A stretch of DNA of 26,253 nt from Flavobacteriaceae bacterium UBA3159 (GTDB lineage Bacteria > Bacteroidota > Bacteroidia > Flavobacteriales > Flavobacteriaceae). Under the pieces are notes generated by a model that made no database searches, was not told the DNA's origin, and was given only the letters and a program-made list of their open reading frames with translations. Both the position numbers and the translations under genes were made by a program. The stretch spans positions 94,718 to 120,970 of the forward strand of contig DEYL01000047.1 in the NCBI GenBank assembly GCA_002364535.1. The letters are read 5' to 3'. Positions 1 to 7,357 of the stretch are shown here, piece after piece (position 1 is the stretch's first letter; each line of letters starts with the position of its first letter).

Positions 1-1
1 A

Positions 2-1162
2 GACAATATTGTTTTTCATTGTATTATTTTCCCTATCATACTCAAAAATACAGGAAACTATATCCTTCCTGAAAATGTTCCAGCCAATGAATTCCTCAAT
101 CTGGAGGGTAATAAAATTTCCACCTCCAAAAATTGGGCAGTGTGGTTGCACGAGTATTTGGTGGACTTTCCCGACAAGCAAGATGTGTTGCGATATGCGT
201 TGACCGCTAATGCTCCTGAAACAAAAGACAACGATTTTACGTGGAAAGAATTCCAAACCCGAAACAACAGTGAATTGGTGGCCATCTTTGGTAACTTCAT
301 CAATAGGGTGATGGTACTGACCCAAAAATACTACAACGGAAAAGTCCCTTCGATGGGTGAGTTGAATACTGCCGATCAAGCTGCTTTGACAAGAATGAAA
401 GAATTTCCCTCCCTGATGGAAAAAGAAATTGAGCTTTACCATTTCCGAGCCTACAGTCAGGAAGTGATGAATCTGGCGCGATTGGGTAATAAGTATTTGG
501 CGGATCAAGAGCCTTGGAAATTGATTAAGACTGACCCAGAGCGGGTAGAAACCATTATGTTCACTGCCCTACAAATCGTTGCAGGACTGAGTATCCTCAG
601 TGAACCCTTGCTTCCATTTACGACCCAAAAGATGATGGATATGCTTGAGCTTAAAGCTACTTGGGAAGATGTAATCAGCGAGGAACCCCTGTTGGTTCCC
701 GGACATCTTATCCAAAAATCCCAATTACTTTTTGAAAAAATTGAAGAGGAAGCCATTCAAAAACAATTGCAAAAATTAAAGAACAACCTATCCAATGAAA
801 ACCAAAAAAATAAAGTGGAGGAGGCACCTAAAGAGATGATTTCTTTCGACGATTTTACAAAAATGAACCTTAAGACGGGAACAATAATCGAGGCAGAAAA
901 AATGACTAATACCAAAAAGCTTTTGGTATTGAAAGTGGACTTGGGTCAAGAGCAAAGAACCATAGTTTCGGGGATTGCAGAAAGTCACCAGCCCAAAGAA
1001 GTGGTAGGGAAAAAAGTAACGGTCTTGACCAACCTTCAACCTAGAGCCATCCGCGGTGTAGAAAGTCAAGGAATGCTATTGATGGCAGAGGATCAAGACG
1101 GGCGATTGATTTTTATCTCCCCAGAGGACGATAATACCTCCAGCGGTTTGTCCATCAGGTAA
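2..1162 (+). CDS. metG: Methionyl-tRNA synthetase, C-terminal part (5' end outside window)
   Basis: This cytosolic enzyme charges tRNA-Met with methionine. The reading frame is open from base 2, so the gene begins upstream of the window; 386 residues are visible. The signature loop KISTS, the family's KMSKS equivalent, is at 113-127, inside the context NKISTSKNWAVWLHEYL that is typical of bacterial MetG. The anticodon-binding helical domain follows (around 200-780). After a Lys/Asn-rich linker comes a C-terminal EMAP/Trbp111-type tRNA-binding domain (about 838-1140, with NLKTGTIIEAE and NLQPRAIRGVESQGMLL), as found in the dimeric, long form of MetG. The next gene starts only 9 nt after the stop, so the two are probably co-transcribed. 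The catalytic Rossmann half and zinc site cannot be judged because they are off the window. Confidence 0.97.
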   Translation, partial: DNIVFHCIIFPIILKNTGNYILPENVPANEFLNLEGNKISTSKNWAVWLHEYLVDFPDKQDVLRYALTANAPETKDNDFTWKEFQTRNNSELVAIFGNFINRVMVLTQKYYNGKVPSMGELNTADQAALTRMKEFPSLMEKEIELYHFRAYSQEVMNLARLGNKYLADQEPWKLIKTDPERVETIMFTALQIVAGLSILSEPLLPFTTQKMMDMLELKATWEDVISEEPLLVPGHLIQKSQLLFEKIEEEAIQKQLQKLKNNLSNENQKNKVEEAPKEMISFDDFTKMNLKTGTIIEAEKMTNTKKLLVLKVDLGQEQRTIVSGIAESHQPKEVVGKKVTVLTNLQPRAIRGVESQGMLLMAEDQDGRLIFISPEDDNTSSGLSIR

Positions 1163-1171
1163 TTACGCCCC

Positions 1172-2071
1172 GTGATAGCTGTTGCTTTTGATCCCATTTA
1201 TGTACTGCCCCTTCCCGAAAACCATAGGTTTCCTATGGAAAAATACGCCTTACTGCCCAAGCAATTGGTGCACGAGGGCACTTGTGATCCAGAAGATTTT
1301 TTTTCACCTCAAACCCTTGATGAACATGTTGTAAAAGCCATTCACCAAAAAGACTACGTAAACCGCCTGAAGCGCCTGGATCTTGACCGCTCGGAGGTAA
1401 GGAAAATAGGATTTCCCATTTCCCAACAATTGGTGGAAAGAGAATTTATCATCGCCGGAGGAACCCTAGAAGGAGCATTGAAATCATTGCAAGATGGAAT
1501 CTCTTTTAACATTGCTGGAGGAACCCATCACGCCTATTCTACCCATGGCGAAGCGTTTTGTATGCTGAATGACCAAGCCATTGCAGCACGATACCTATTG
1601 GATCACCAACATGCCAAAAAGATTTTGATCATAGACTTGGATGTTCACCAAGGTAATGGCACGGCAGAAATATTTAATACGGAAGGTCGGGTATTTACTT
1701 TTTCGATTCACGGCCAAAAAAACTATCCTTTTAGAAAAGAACAAAGTGATTGGGACATTCCGCTAGAGGACAAAACCGGAGATGATGTTTATTTGAATGT
1801 ATTGAACGATACCCTGCCACGACTTTTTGAGCGTGTAGATCCTGACTTTGTGTTTTACCTTTCGGGGGTGGATGTACTGGCCACAGATCGATTGGGCCGA
1901 TTGGGTATGAGCTTAGAGGGTTGTAAACAAAGGGATGAGCAGGTGCTGAAATTTTGCCATAAACGTTCCTTACCCATTCAGTGCAGTATGGGCGGAGGTT
2001 ATTCTAAAGATATCAAACTGATCATCGAGGCACATGCGAATACCTTCCGGGTAGCACAGCGTATTTTTTAA
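1172..2071 (+). CDS. Histone deacetylase / AcuC-AphA superfamily zinc hydrolase
   Basis: This 299-residue protein belongs to the arginase-fold deacetylase superfamily, whose bacterial members remove acetyl groups from lysine, polyamines or other small amides. Visible motifs are GGTHHA (116-121) with the paired active-site histidines, FCMLNDQAIAA (129-139), DLDVHQGNGTAEIF (155-168) giving zinc ligands D157 and H159, SGVDVLATD (231-239) giving the third ligand D234, and the GGGYS near the C-terminus that carries the catalytic Tyr. The start is GTG; the next in-frame ATG would delete the first strand (AVAFDPIY), which the family needs, so GTG is preferred. It lies 9 nt after metG. Its stop shares a TTAA with the stop of the convergent CBS gene. 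The substrate cannot be inferred from the sequence. Confidence 0.9.
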   Translation: MIAVAFDPIYVLPLPENHRFPMEKYALLPKQLVHEGTCDPEDFFSPQTLDEHVVKAIHQKDYVNRLKRLDLDRSEVRKIGFPISQQLVEREFIIAGGTLEGALKSLQDGISFNIAGGTHHAYSTHGEAFCMLNDQAIAARYLLDHQHAKKILIIDLDVHQGNGTAEIFNTEGRVFTFSIHGQKNYPFRKEQSDWDIPLEDKTGDDVYLNVLNDTLPRLFERVDPDFVFYLSGVDVLATDRLGRLGMSLEGCKQRDEQVLKFCHKRSLPIQCSMGGGYSKDIKLIIEAHANTFRVAQRIF

Positions 2072-2532
2072 CGCCAGGTCTGACTTTTGATATTTAGGGT
2101 GGCCACTACGATATCCTTTCGGCTGATTTGTCCTACTAATCGATTTTTGTCCAAAACGGGAAAACGTCTTCTGGTGGATTTAAAAAACATAGATGCTGCC
2201 TCGAAAATGGTCTTATTGGCATCGATGGTATCCACATTGGAAGTCATAAAATGAGCGACGGTTTTGTCGAGAATGGGTAAATTAAAATAGCGACTATCTG
2301 AAATTTCTTTCATACAATCTGCCTCTGAAATTACCCCAATCAATTTACCGGTATTATCCACCACAGGCCCCCCGGAGATACGGTATTTGATGAATTTTTT
2401 CATGACCTCATGAATGGATTGATCTTTATTGAAAACAACCAAATCACGGGTCATAATATCAGACACCAATAAAGTATTGTTTGATTTTTTGGACCGGGTC
2501 GCTCTTTCTCCTTGAAAGCTTTTTATCGGCAT
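2068..2532 (-). CDS. CBS-domain pair protein
   Basis: A 154-residue soluble protein made almost only of two CBS domains (about residues 22-76 and 89-147), a Bateman module that normally binds adenine nucleotides and senses energy state. Typical elements are VSDIMTRDLVVF, GGPVVDNTGKLIGVISEAD in the first repeat and VAHFMTSNVDTID, RRRFPVLDKNRLVGQISRKD in the second. There is no catalytic domain attached, so it probably acts on a partner or binds a ligand by itself. It is convergent with the deacetylase-like gene (stops overlap by 4 nt) and divergent from the SDR gene. A basic N-terminal tail of about 20 residues (KSFQGERATRSKKSNN) precedes the first repeat. Its partner is not identifiable from context. 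Confidence 0.88.
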   Translation of the reverse strand: MPIKSFQGERATRSKKSNNTLLVSDIMTRDLVVFNKDQSIHEVMKKFIKYRISGGPVVDNTGKLIGVISEADCMKEISDSRYFNLPILDKTVAHFMTSNVDTIDANKTIFEAASMFFKSTRRRFPVLDKNRLVGQISRKDIVVATLNIKSQTWR

Positions 2533-2584
2533 AACTCATTGTATTTGTATTTCTTAAGATAGTGATTTTTAGAATATCATTTAA

Positions 2585-2592
2585 TATTTTTG
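2585..2592 (+). promoter_or_regulatory. Candidate -7 promoter box for the SDR gene
   Basis: TATTTTTG is a perfect match to the Bacteroidota -7 consensus TAnnTTTG and lies 41 nt before the chosen ATG. No convincing TTTG -33 element sits 19-21 nt upstream, so this rests on the -7 box alone. Confidence 0.35.
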
Positions 2593-2633
2593 ATGAAGAT
2601 CTTTATAAAAGCTCAAACGAAAGCCAAGGGGTA

Positions 2634-3443
2634 ATGAATAGAATTGGGATATTGGGTAGTGGATGGTTGGGCTTTGCCTTGGCAAAAGAGGCCCAAAAAA
2701 AGGGCTATAAAGTCAAGTTGACAACGACAACCGAAGGAAAGGTAGACCTAATACGGAGGCAAGGATTCTTGGCGCAGTTCTTAAAACTAAGCGAATCTTC
2801 TGCAGTGGGAGAACTCGATTTTTTCCAAAGTATTGATGCACTGGTGATTACCATCCCACCGGGTTTGAGAAATAATCCCCAACGCAACTATATAGCGCTA
2901 ATCGAGCAAATCATTGAAAAAACCGAATCGCACAAAATTCAAAGGGTATTATTTACCAGCAGTACTTCTGTATATGGTTTTCAAGAGGGAATTATCACCG
3001 AATCAAGTAAATTATTGGGGGATACCCCATCTGCAAAACAAATCATAGCTGTGGAGCAAAGGCTTTTAAAAAATCAAAATTTTGAAAGCTGTATTGTTCG
3101 ATTGGGGGGCTTGATGGGACCCAATCGTCATCCCATTTTCACTTTGAGTGGTAAAAAAAATCTCCCAAACCCACAGTCCCCAATAAATTTTATCCACCAA
3201 AAAGATGCTGTAGCCATTCTGCTCCAAATACTCGAAAATTGGAAAGGTGATCAAACTTTCAATGCCGTAACCCCCTTTCACCCTTCACGAAAAGAATATT
3301 ATGAGCAGATGGCAAAAATCGCCCAGCTGCCTCCGCCAACATTTGAGCAAAATGGGGCCATTAGAGGGATCATCAGTTCCGAGAAAGTGCTTGGTGAACT
3401 TAGTTGTCAATTCATGGTGAAAAACTTGTTAATATTAAATTAG
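2634..3443 (+). CDS. Atypical NAD(P)-binding SDR family protein (YeeZ-like)
   Basis: A 269-residue extended or atypical short-chain dehydrogenase/reductase-fold protein. The N-terminus MNRIGILGSGWLG has the glycine-rich dinucleotide loop, and SSTSVYG matches the strand-turn of NAD-dependent epimerases. The usual catalytic YxxxK is not visible: the equivalent place reads PSAKQIIAVEQ, with Lys but no Tyr four residues earlier, as in atypical SDRs such as YeeZ, whose substrates are unknown. A GTG-initiated extension to 2562 is possible, but I chose ATG 2634: it has AAGGGG just upstream, it begins right at the Rossmann strand, and a perfect TATTTTTG -7 box lies inside the extension. It is divergent from the CBS gene. 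Confidence 0.82.
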   Translation: MNRIGILGSGWLGFALAKEAQKKGYKVKLTTTTEGKVDLIRRQGFLAQFLKLSESSAVGELDFFQSIDALVITIPPGLRNNPQRNYIALIEQIIEKTESHKIQRVLFTSSTSVYGFQEGIITESSKLLGDTPSAKQIIAVEQRLLKNQNFESCIVRLGGLMGPNRHPIFTLSGKKNLPNPQSPINFIHQKDAVAILLQILENWKGDQTFNAVTPFHPSRKEYYEQMAKIAQLPPPTFEQNGAIRGIISSEKVLGELSCQFMVKNLLILN

Positions 3444-3495
3444 GGGGTGAATCTTGCTTGGCCTATTTAATGATTAAGTTTATAAAAATTAGATT

Positions 3496-3948
3496 TTGTC
3501 AGGTTCATCAGAATATATCGTTGTACTTAAGAAAATTCTTAACCTTCTCAAGAATTCTAAGTTGGAGTATTTAAAAGCTTCGGATGAGTGTAATCTCTCA
3601 AAGGATAAGCGGCATTTAAATCTTCAATCTACCCTGAGAAATCGCTACTTTCAGGATGTAACCAAGTTATTGAGGTCCCTCAATGTGGAGGTGGAAAGTC
3701 TCGTCATCCATCGACTCAACTTTGAACAGATGGTCATTTCCTCCATTAAAAAATCCAATCACACCCATTTGCATAAATGCGTAGAATACGACCAAAAGCT
3801 ATTGGTTTTGTATGATGAAGCGCTAGCCTTTGATCCCAGTACCTCCTTTTTGAAAAACCAACAAGAAAAAGTTTCTGAATCTGTTTCAGAGGGTATTTAT
3901 TTCCTAGAAAATGCAGGTATTATTTTAGAATCCTCAAAATTAGGTTGA
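3496..3948 (+). CDS. Small all-helical protein, resembles DUF2383/PA2169-type four-helix bundle
   Basis: A 150-residue, soluble, predicted all-alpha protein. The spacing of LKKILNLLKNSKLEYLKAS, a middle helix with TLRNRYFQDVTKLLRSLNVE, and a late helix with CVEYDQKLLVLYDEAL recalls DUF2383 (PA2169) four-helix-bundle proteins: an early YxxA, an RxxF before a leucine-rich helix, and a final E-x-x-Y-x-x-AL. Similarity is by eye and the protein is divergent, so the family call is tentative. Start choice is forced: an in-frame stop (TAG, 3490-3492) sits just upstream, and the first usable codon is TTG at 3496, with no clear ribosome site. Its last 52 nt overlap the convergent lipoprotein gene on the other strand. 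Function is unknown; DUF2383 proteins are often stress-linked. Confidence 0.6.
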   Translation: MSGSSEYIVVLKKILNLLKNSKLEYLKASDECNLSKDKRHLNLQSTLRNRYFQDVTKLLRSLNVEVESLVIHRLNFEQMVISSIKKSNHTHLHKCVEYDQKLLVLYDEALAFDPSTSFLKNQQEKVSESVSEGIYFLENAGIILESSKLG

Positions 3949-4463
3949 CCCACTCCAAGGGAATCAAGCTGTATTTTGTTATCTTCTGACATACTAATCA
4001 TCCTCTTCAACAAAATATTGTACTCTAAATAAAGTTCATCCAGTGATTGATTGAGTTTTTTATTTTGTTTGTTGGATGCATAAAAATGACATTTAATGAT
4101 TTGGGTTTGTACCACTTTTATTCTGCTGTAGATGGCAAGTTTATCGAATTCTTCCGGAAAAGGAGATTTTAATAAAGAGCTAGTGGTTTTGTAAAGTTCA
4201 GAGATAAAAGTCATAATGCCCGCGGGGTTGAGTTTGGAGATGTCCTCCATGGCATCTTTGAATTTTTTGAATTGAGTCCACTGATTGATGTTGTTTTCTT
4301 CAATAAATTCAGACGTGAGTTGGGTGAGTTGGGTGGCGTTATCGGGTGCGTCAATCGTTAGTTTTTCCTGCATTTTATCTGCAGTTTGTTGAGAGTCGGA
4401 TTTTTTTTCTTGGCAAGAAAAAAAGCAACCGATCACTAGAACTATACAAAAATAACGCAGCAT
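3897..4463 (-). CDS. Lipoprotein of unknown function, last gene of the carotenoid operon
   Basis: A 188-residue protein with a short lipoprotein signal: MLRYFCIVLVIGCFFSC, lipidated Cys at position 17, followed by QEKKSDS, a charged sequence of the kind used for surface export in Bacteroidota. The mature part is helical and hydrophilic; no catalytic motif is seen. A central region with PEEFDKLAIYSRIKVVQTQI resembles unnamed flavobacterial lipoproteins I recall, but no domain name can be given. The frame is open upstream to 4556, but ATG 4463 is right because it starts the signal peptide. It lies 11 nt downstream of cruF, in the same direction, so it is probably transcribed with the carotenoid genes. 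Its 3' end overlaps the convergent helical-bundle gene by 52 nt. Whether it has anything to do with pigment is an inference from position alone. Confidence 0.82.
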   Translation of the reverse strand: MLRYFCIVLVIGCFFSCQEKKSDSQQTADKMQEKLTIDAPDNATQLTQLTSEFIEENNINQWTQFKKFKDAMEDISKLNPAGIMTFISELYKTTSSLLKSPFPEEFDKLAIYSRIKVVQTQIIKCHFYASNKQNKKLNQSLDELYLEYNILLKRMISMSEDNKIQLDSLGVGQPNFEDSKIIPAFSRK

Positions 4464-4474
4464 GAAATAAAAAT

Positions 4475-5125
4475 TTAAATACCTATAGTGGTTTGCTTGA
4501 TTAAAAGAATCGTGAAAAAAATAATTTGTAAAAGATACAACTGATGGGTGAACCATCCCTGTACCGAAACTCTAAAATAATGAAAAATTGATTGTAAAAA
4601 CAGCGCCACAGCTGTCCAACCGATATAGTTTTGAAGTGGGGCCTCTCCCCCATCAAAAACCCAAAAATCCAATACCGGAGCAATGGGTTCGATCAAAAGG
4701 TCGAGAAAAATCATCAAACCAACGCCAATGACAATGCGCATAAAAAAGTTTTGATAGAACTGCTGTGCGATGGCGCCTGTAATGGTAGTTAATAAAGCCC
4801 AGTTGACTCCAATGAGTAAAGGAACACCAAAGACTTTTAAACCCAGAGCATCTCCGTATTGGTAATCTCCAAAGATCCAACCCAATTGTACGCCCAAAAT
4901 TTCGGTAATCATCCCGGTCAAAAAACCCAAAACAACCATTGGAAAAAACCATTTATGCCCGTTACAATTGATAAGTAAGAGTACAAAATTGATCGATAAG
5001 TTAAGTGGGGTAGCGGAAATAAACCATTCAGAATTACCGTAAAGTATGCCCAAAATTCCACTGATATGAAACAACCAAATGACAGCAATAGAAATGATTT
5101 CACGGTTTAATTTGACTGGAATCAT
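4475..5125 (-). CDS. cruF: CruF-like carotenoid 1,2-hydratase (DUF422 membrane protein)
   Basis: A 216-residue integral membrane protein with about six or seven hydrophobic segments, belonging to the DUF422 carotenoid biosynthesis family. Members hydrate the psi end group of lycopene or gamma-carotene to give the 1'-hydroxyl of myxol-, saproxanthin- and flexixanthin-type pigments. Family blocks are visible: EILGVQLGWIFGDYQYG (75-91), LGLKVFGVPLLIGVNW (94-109) and DLLIEPIAPVLDFW (142-155), which hold the conserved acidic residues. The frame is open to 5215, but the extra residues fall inside crtD and are arginine- and tryptophan-rich, unlike a family N-terminus, so ATG 5125 is chosen. That leaves 8 nt after the crtD stop. 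It is the third gene of the crtA-crtD-cruF operon, which supports the functional call. Confidence 0.88.
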   Translation of the reverse strand: MIPVKLNREIISIAVIWLFHISGILGILYGNSEWFISATPLNLSINFVLLLINCNGHKWFFPMVVLGFLTGMITEILGVQLGWIFGDYQYGDALGLKVFGVPLLIGVNWALLTTITGAIAQQFYQNFFMRIVIGVGLMIFLDLLIEPIAPVLDFWVFDGGEAPLQNYIGWTAVALFLQSIFHYFRVSVQGWFTHQLYLLQIIFFTILLIKQTTIGI

Positions 5126-5133
5126 ATTTAACT

Positions 5134-6594
5134 TTAGGGTATTAAATCGGCAGCGATCTTGGCGGAGAGCAAACACAAGGGGATGCCACCACCGGGATGC
5201 ACACTCCCGCCACAAAAATATAAATTTTTAATCTTGGAACTGAAATTGGGATGCCTCAAGAAAGCGGCCATCTTATCGTTGCTGGAGCTGCCGTACAAGG
5301 CACCCAAGTGGGAGGATGTTTTTTGTTCAATCAGTGGAGGGGTCAAAACTTCTTCTTCCTGAATCAAAGCTTTCAAATCCACCTTGAGGATACGATTGAG
5401 TTTGGCAATGGTTTTTTCTCTCAGCTTGTTTTTTATTTGATCCCAATCTTGACCGTGGTCTGCCGGAGTGTTGATCATGACAAACCAGTTCTCCCCGCCT
5501 TGAGGCGCATCTGTAGGAACATCTTTGGAGGTGATGTTGACATAGACCGTAAAATCATCGCTGGGTTTTTTCTGATTAAAGATGGCTTCAAATTCTGCTT
5601 TATAATCCTTTGAAAAAAATATGTTGTGTAAATCGAGTTGATCAAAGATCCTATTGATGCCCCAATAAAAAATGACCGCTGAGCTGGAACGTTCTTGACT
5701 TAAAATCCTTTCAGGGGCTTTGGTACCTTTAAGAAGATTTTTGTAGGTGGGGAAAACATCCATATTGGAGAGGACAATGTTCGCCATGAAGATTTGGTCA
5801 TTGGTTTTGACCCCGACGGCCTTTCCTCTTTCCACAAGGATTTGATTGACTTTTTTACCCAGATGAAAAGTGATCCCTTTTCTTTTTGCCAATTCAAAAA
5901 GGGATTGGGTTATTTGTTCCATTCCTCCGTCGGGTACAAAAGTTCCGTACTCCTGTTCCAAGTGCTGAACCAATGTCATGATACCCGGGGTTTGATAGGG
6001 TGAGGAACCATTGTAGGTGGCATAGCGGTCGTACATCTGCACCAAATGGGGTTCCTTAAGCTGAGCTGCATTGACGGAGTGCAAATTTTGGTTGATTTCG
6101 TAGCTACTGAGATTGAGTAGGGCCTTGAGGGTTTTTACATTCAAAAACCCTTTGAGTTTATGCAGGGATTGTTCCAAAAACAAGGGGGCAGTTAAATCGA
6201 ATTTTTTCTTGGCGCGCTTGAGGTATTCTTCCAATACATCAGCTTTTACACCCAATTTTTTTTGGACTTCTTCCAAAAAAAGTTTTGGTTCGGCATAGGC
6301 GGTAATCTGTGTTTGATCCTCCCAAAAATACCGGCAGGCGATTTTTTTCTTTTTATAAGTAAAAAAATCGCTGGCTTTCTCATCATGAAGTTCAAACAAT
6401 TCGGTAACGTATTGAGGCATGGTAAAAAGGGAGGGGCCGCCATCGAAACGATACTCCCCTAGGCTGAAAGCACTGAGTTTTCCTCCCGGGTAGTTATTGG
6501 CCTCAAAAATTGTGACCTGATAACCTTTTTTTGACAAACGCAAAGCCCCTGCAATTCCACCAATTCCTGCACCTATAACAACTGCTGTTTTCAT
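5134..6594 (-). CDS. crtD: CrtD-like carotenoid 3,4-desaturase (phytoene desaturase family)
   Basis: A 486-residue FAD-dependent desaturase. The N-terminus MKTAVVIGAGIGGIAGALRL is a dinucleotide-binding fold, followed by FEANNYPGGK and YRFDGGPSLFTMP. The C-terminal FAD motif reads GGSVHPGGGIPLCLLS (from residue 462), the form typical of the CrtD branch (1'-hydroxycarotenoid 3',4'-desaturase) rather than the GQLTVPGPG of CrtI, which the window also carries. It should introduce a double bond next to the hydroxyl group added by CruF. Its ATG overlaps the TGA of the crtA-like gene (ATGA, 6591-6594), pointing to translational coupling, and cruF follows after 8 nt. Length is normal. Main alternative: a desaturase acting on another step of the same pathway. 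Confidence 0.88.
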   Translation of the reverse strand: MKTAVVIGAGIGGIAGALRLSKKGYQVTIFEANNYPGGKLSAFSLGEYRFDGGPSLFTMPQYVTELFELHDEKASDFFTYKKKKIACRYFWEDQTQITAYAEPKLFLEEVQKKLGVKADVLEEYLKRAKKKFDLTAPLFLEQSLHKLKGFLNVKTLKALLNLSSYEINQNLHSVNAAQLKEPHLVQMYDRYATYNGSSPYQTPGIMTLVQHLEQEYGTFVPDGGMEQITQSLFELAKRKGITFHLGKKVNQILVERGKAVGVKTNDQIFMANIVLSNMDVFPTYKNLLKGTKAPERILSQERSSSAVIFYWGINRIFDQLDLHNIFFSKDYKAEFEAIFNQKKPSDDFTVYVNITSKDVPTDAPQGGENWFVMINTPADHGQDWDQIKNKLREKTIAKLNRILKVDLKALIQEEEVLTPPLIEQKTSSHLGALYGSSSNDKMAAFLRHPNFSSKIKNLYFCGGSVHPGGGIPLCLLSAKIAADLIP

Positions 6595-7286
6595 TTTTTA
6601 GATGGAATAGATTCAATAAATCCGGTGTCAGAGAGTAGATGAAAACGGGCAAAAAGGTCTTCACTGTACCACCTTTGACTTCTGGTTTTTTTGATAATTT
6701 TGGCGTGGGTTTGATCGCGGTAGGCAAATTGTTTGACGGCCTCAAAACTGTCCCAAAGACTGAGAGTCGCTTGTTGGACAAAGGGCCACTCTCCTATACC
6801 CTTGAAGTACTGAACTCCTGCGGCATTTTCTATGGCTGCACTGGCATGAGGCACGGATTTCCAAAAGCTAAAGAGTCGAGACGGCCTAAGGGTAGCCCTC
6901 GTAATCACCGCAACAGGCAATCCGGAATCGTTGGTCGGTAACTCTTGTTCAGGGAAGGGGTTTTGTCCACTCCACAAACCATGACTTTTTATGGGCAACA
7001 TTTTGATGGTTCTAAAGAAGGAGGATTTTTGAAAATAGTTTTGAATGAGGGCGTTTTGCTTCAAAAAATCATCAGCCGATTTTTGGTTGTCCCAGACCCC
7101 CAAAAAGGCGTAAGTTCCAAAATCCGGCCAAAGACTGAAACCATTTCCACCACCGGTACCCATGAGTTTGAAAAATTTAAGCCCTTCTTTTTGTTGAAGT
7201 TTTGATGGGGCAAGACCCATTTGGGCGAAAGCCCAACCTTTGTTTTTTCTAAATTTAAAAAAAGTAATAGTCGTCAACCCTTCCAT
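6591..7286 (-). CDS. crtA: CrtA-like spheroidene monooxygenase family protein
   Basis: A 231-residue soluble protein of the spheroidene monooxygenase (CrtA) family. The family block LMGTGGGNGFSLWPDFGTYA is at residues 41-60, followed by FLGVW, and the second half has ITRATLRPSRLFSFW and GEWPFVQQATLSLWDS. In purple bacteria CrtA inserts a 2-keto group into acyclic carotenoids; Bacteroidota homologues sit in clusters for 1'-hydroxylated pigments, where 2'-oxygenation (keto or hydroxyl) is the likely reaction. It is the first gene of the minus-strand operon and overlaps crtD by 4 nt. A hairpin with a T-run lies 72 nt before its start. Family membership is firm; the exact product is not. Confidence 0.85.
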   Translation of the reverse strand: MEGLTTITFFKFRKNKGWAFAQMGLAPSKLQQKEGLKFFKLMGTGGGNGFSLWPDFGTYAFLGVWDNQKSADDFLKQNALIQNYFQKSSFFRTIKMLPIKSHGLWSGQNPFPEQELPTNDSGLPVAVITRATLRPSRLFSFWKSVPHASAAIENAAGVQYFKGIGEWPFVQQATLSLWDSFEAVKQFAYRDQTHAKIIKKTRSQRWYSEDLFARFHLLSDTGFIESIPSKK

Positions 7287-7357
7287 CTAGATCGTAATCA
7301 TCCTGCAATACTAAATTAGGAAAAAAACTGTGAAAATCTGAGAAAAAATAAGGGATT

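Noticed and set aside
2562..2633. GTG start that would lengthen the SDR protein by 24 residues
   Set aside because: The extension precedes the Rossmann strand, contains a perfect -7 box, and ATG 2634 has an AAGGGG site.
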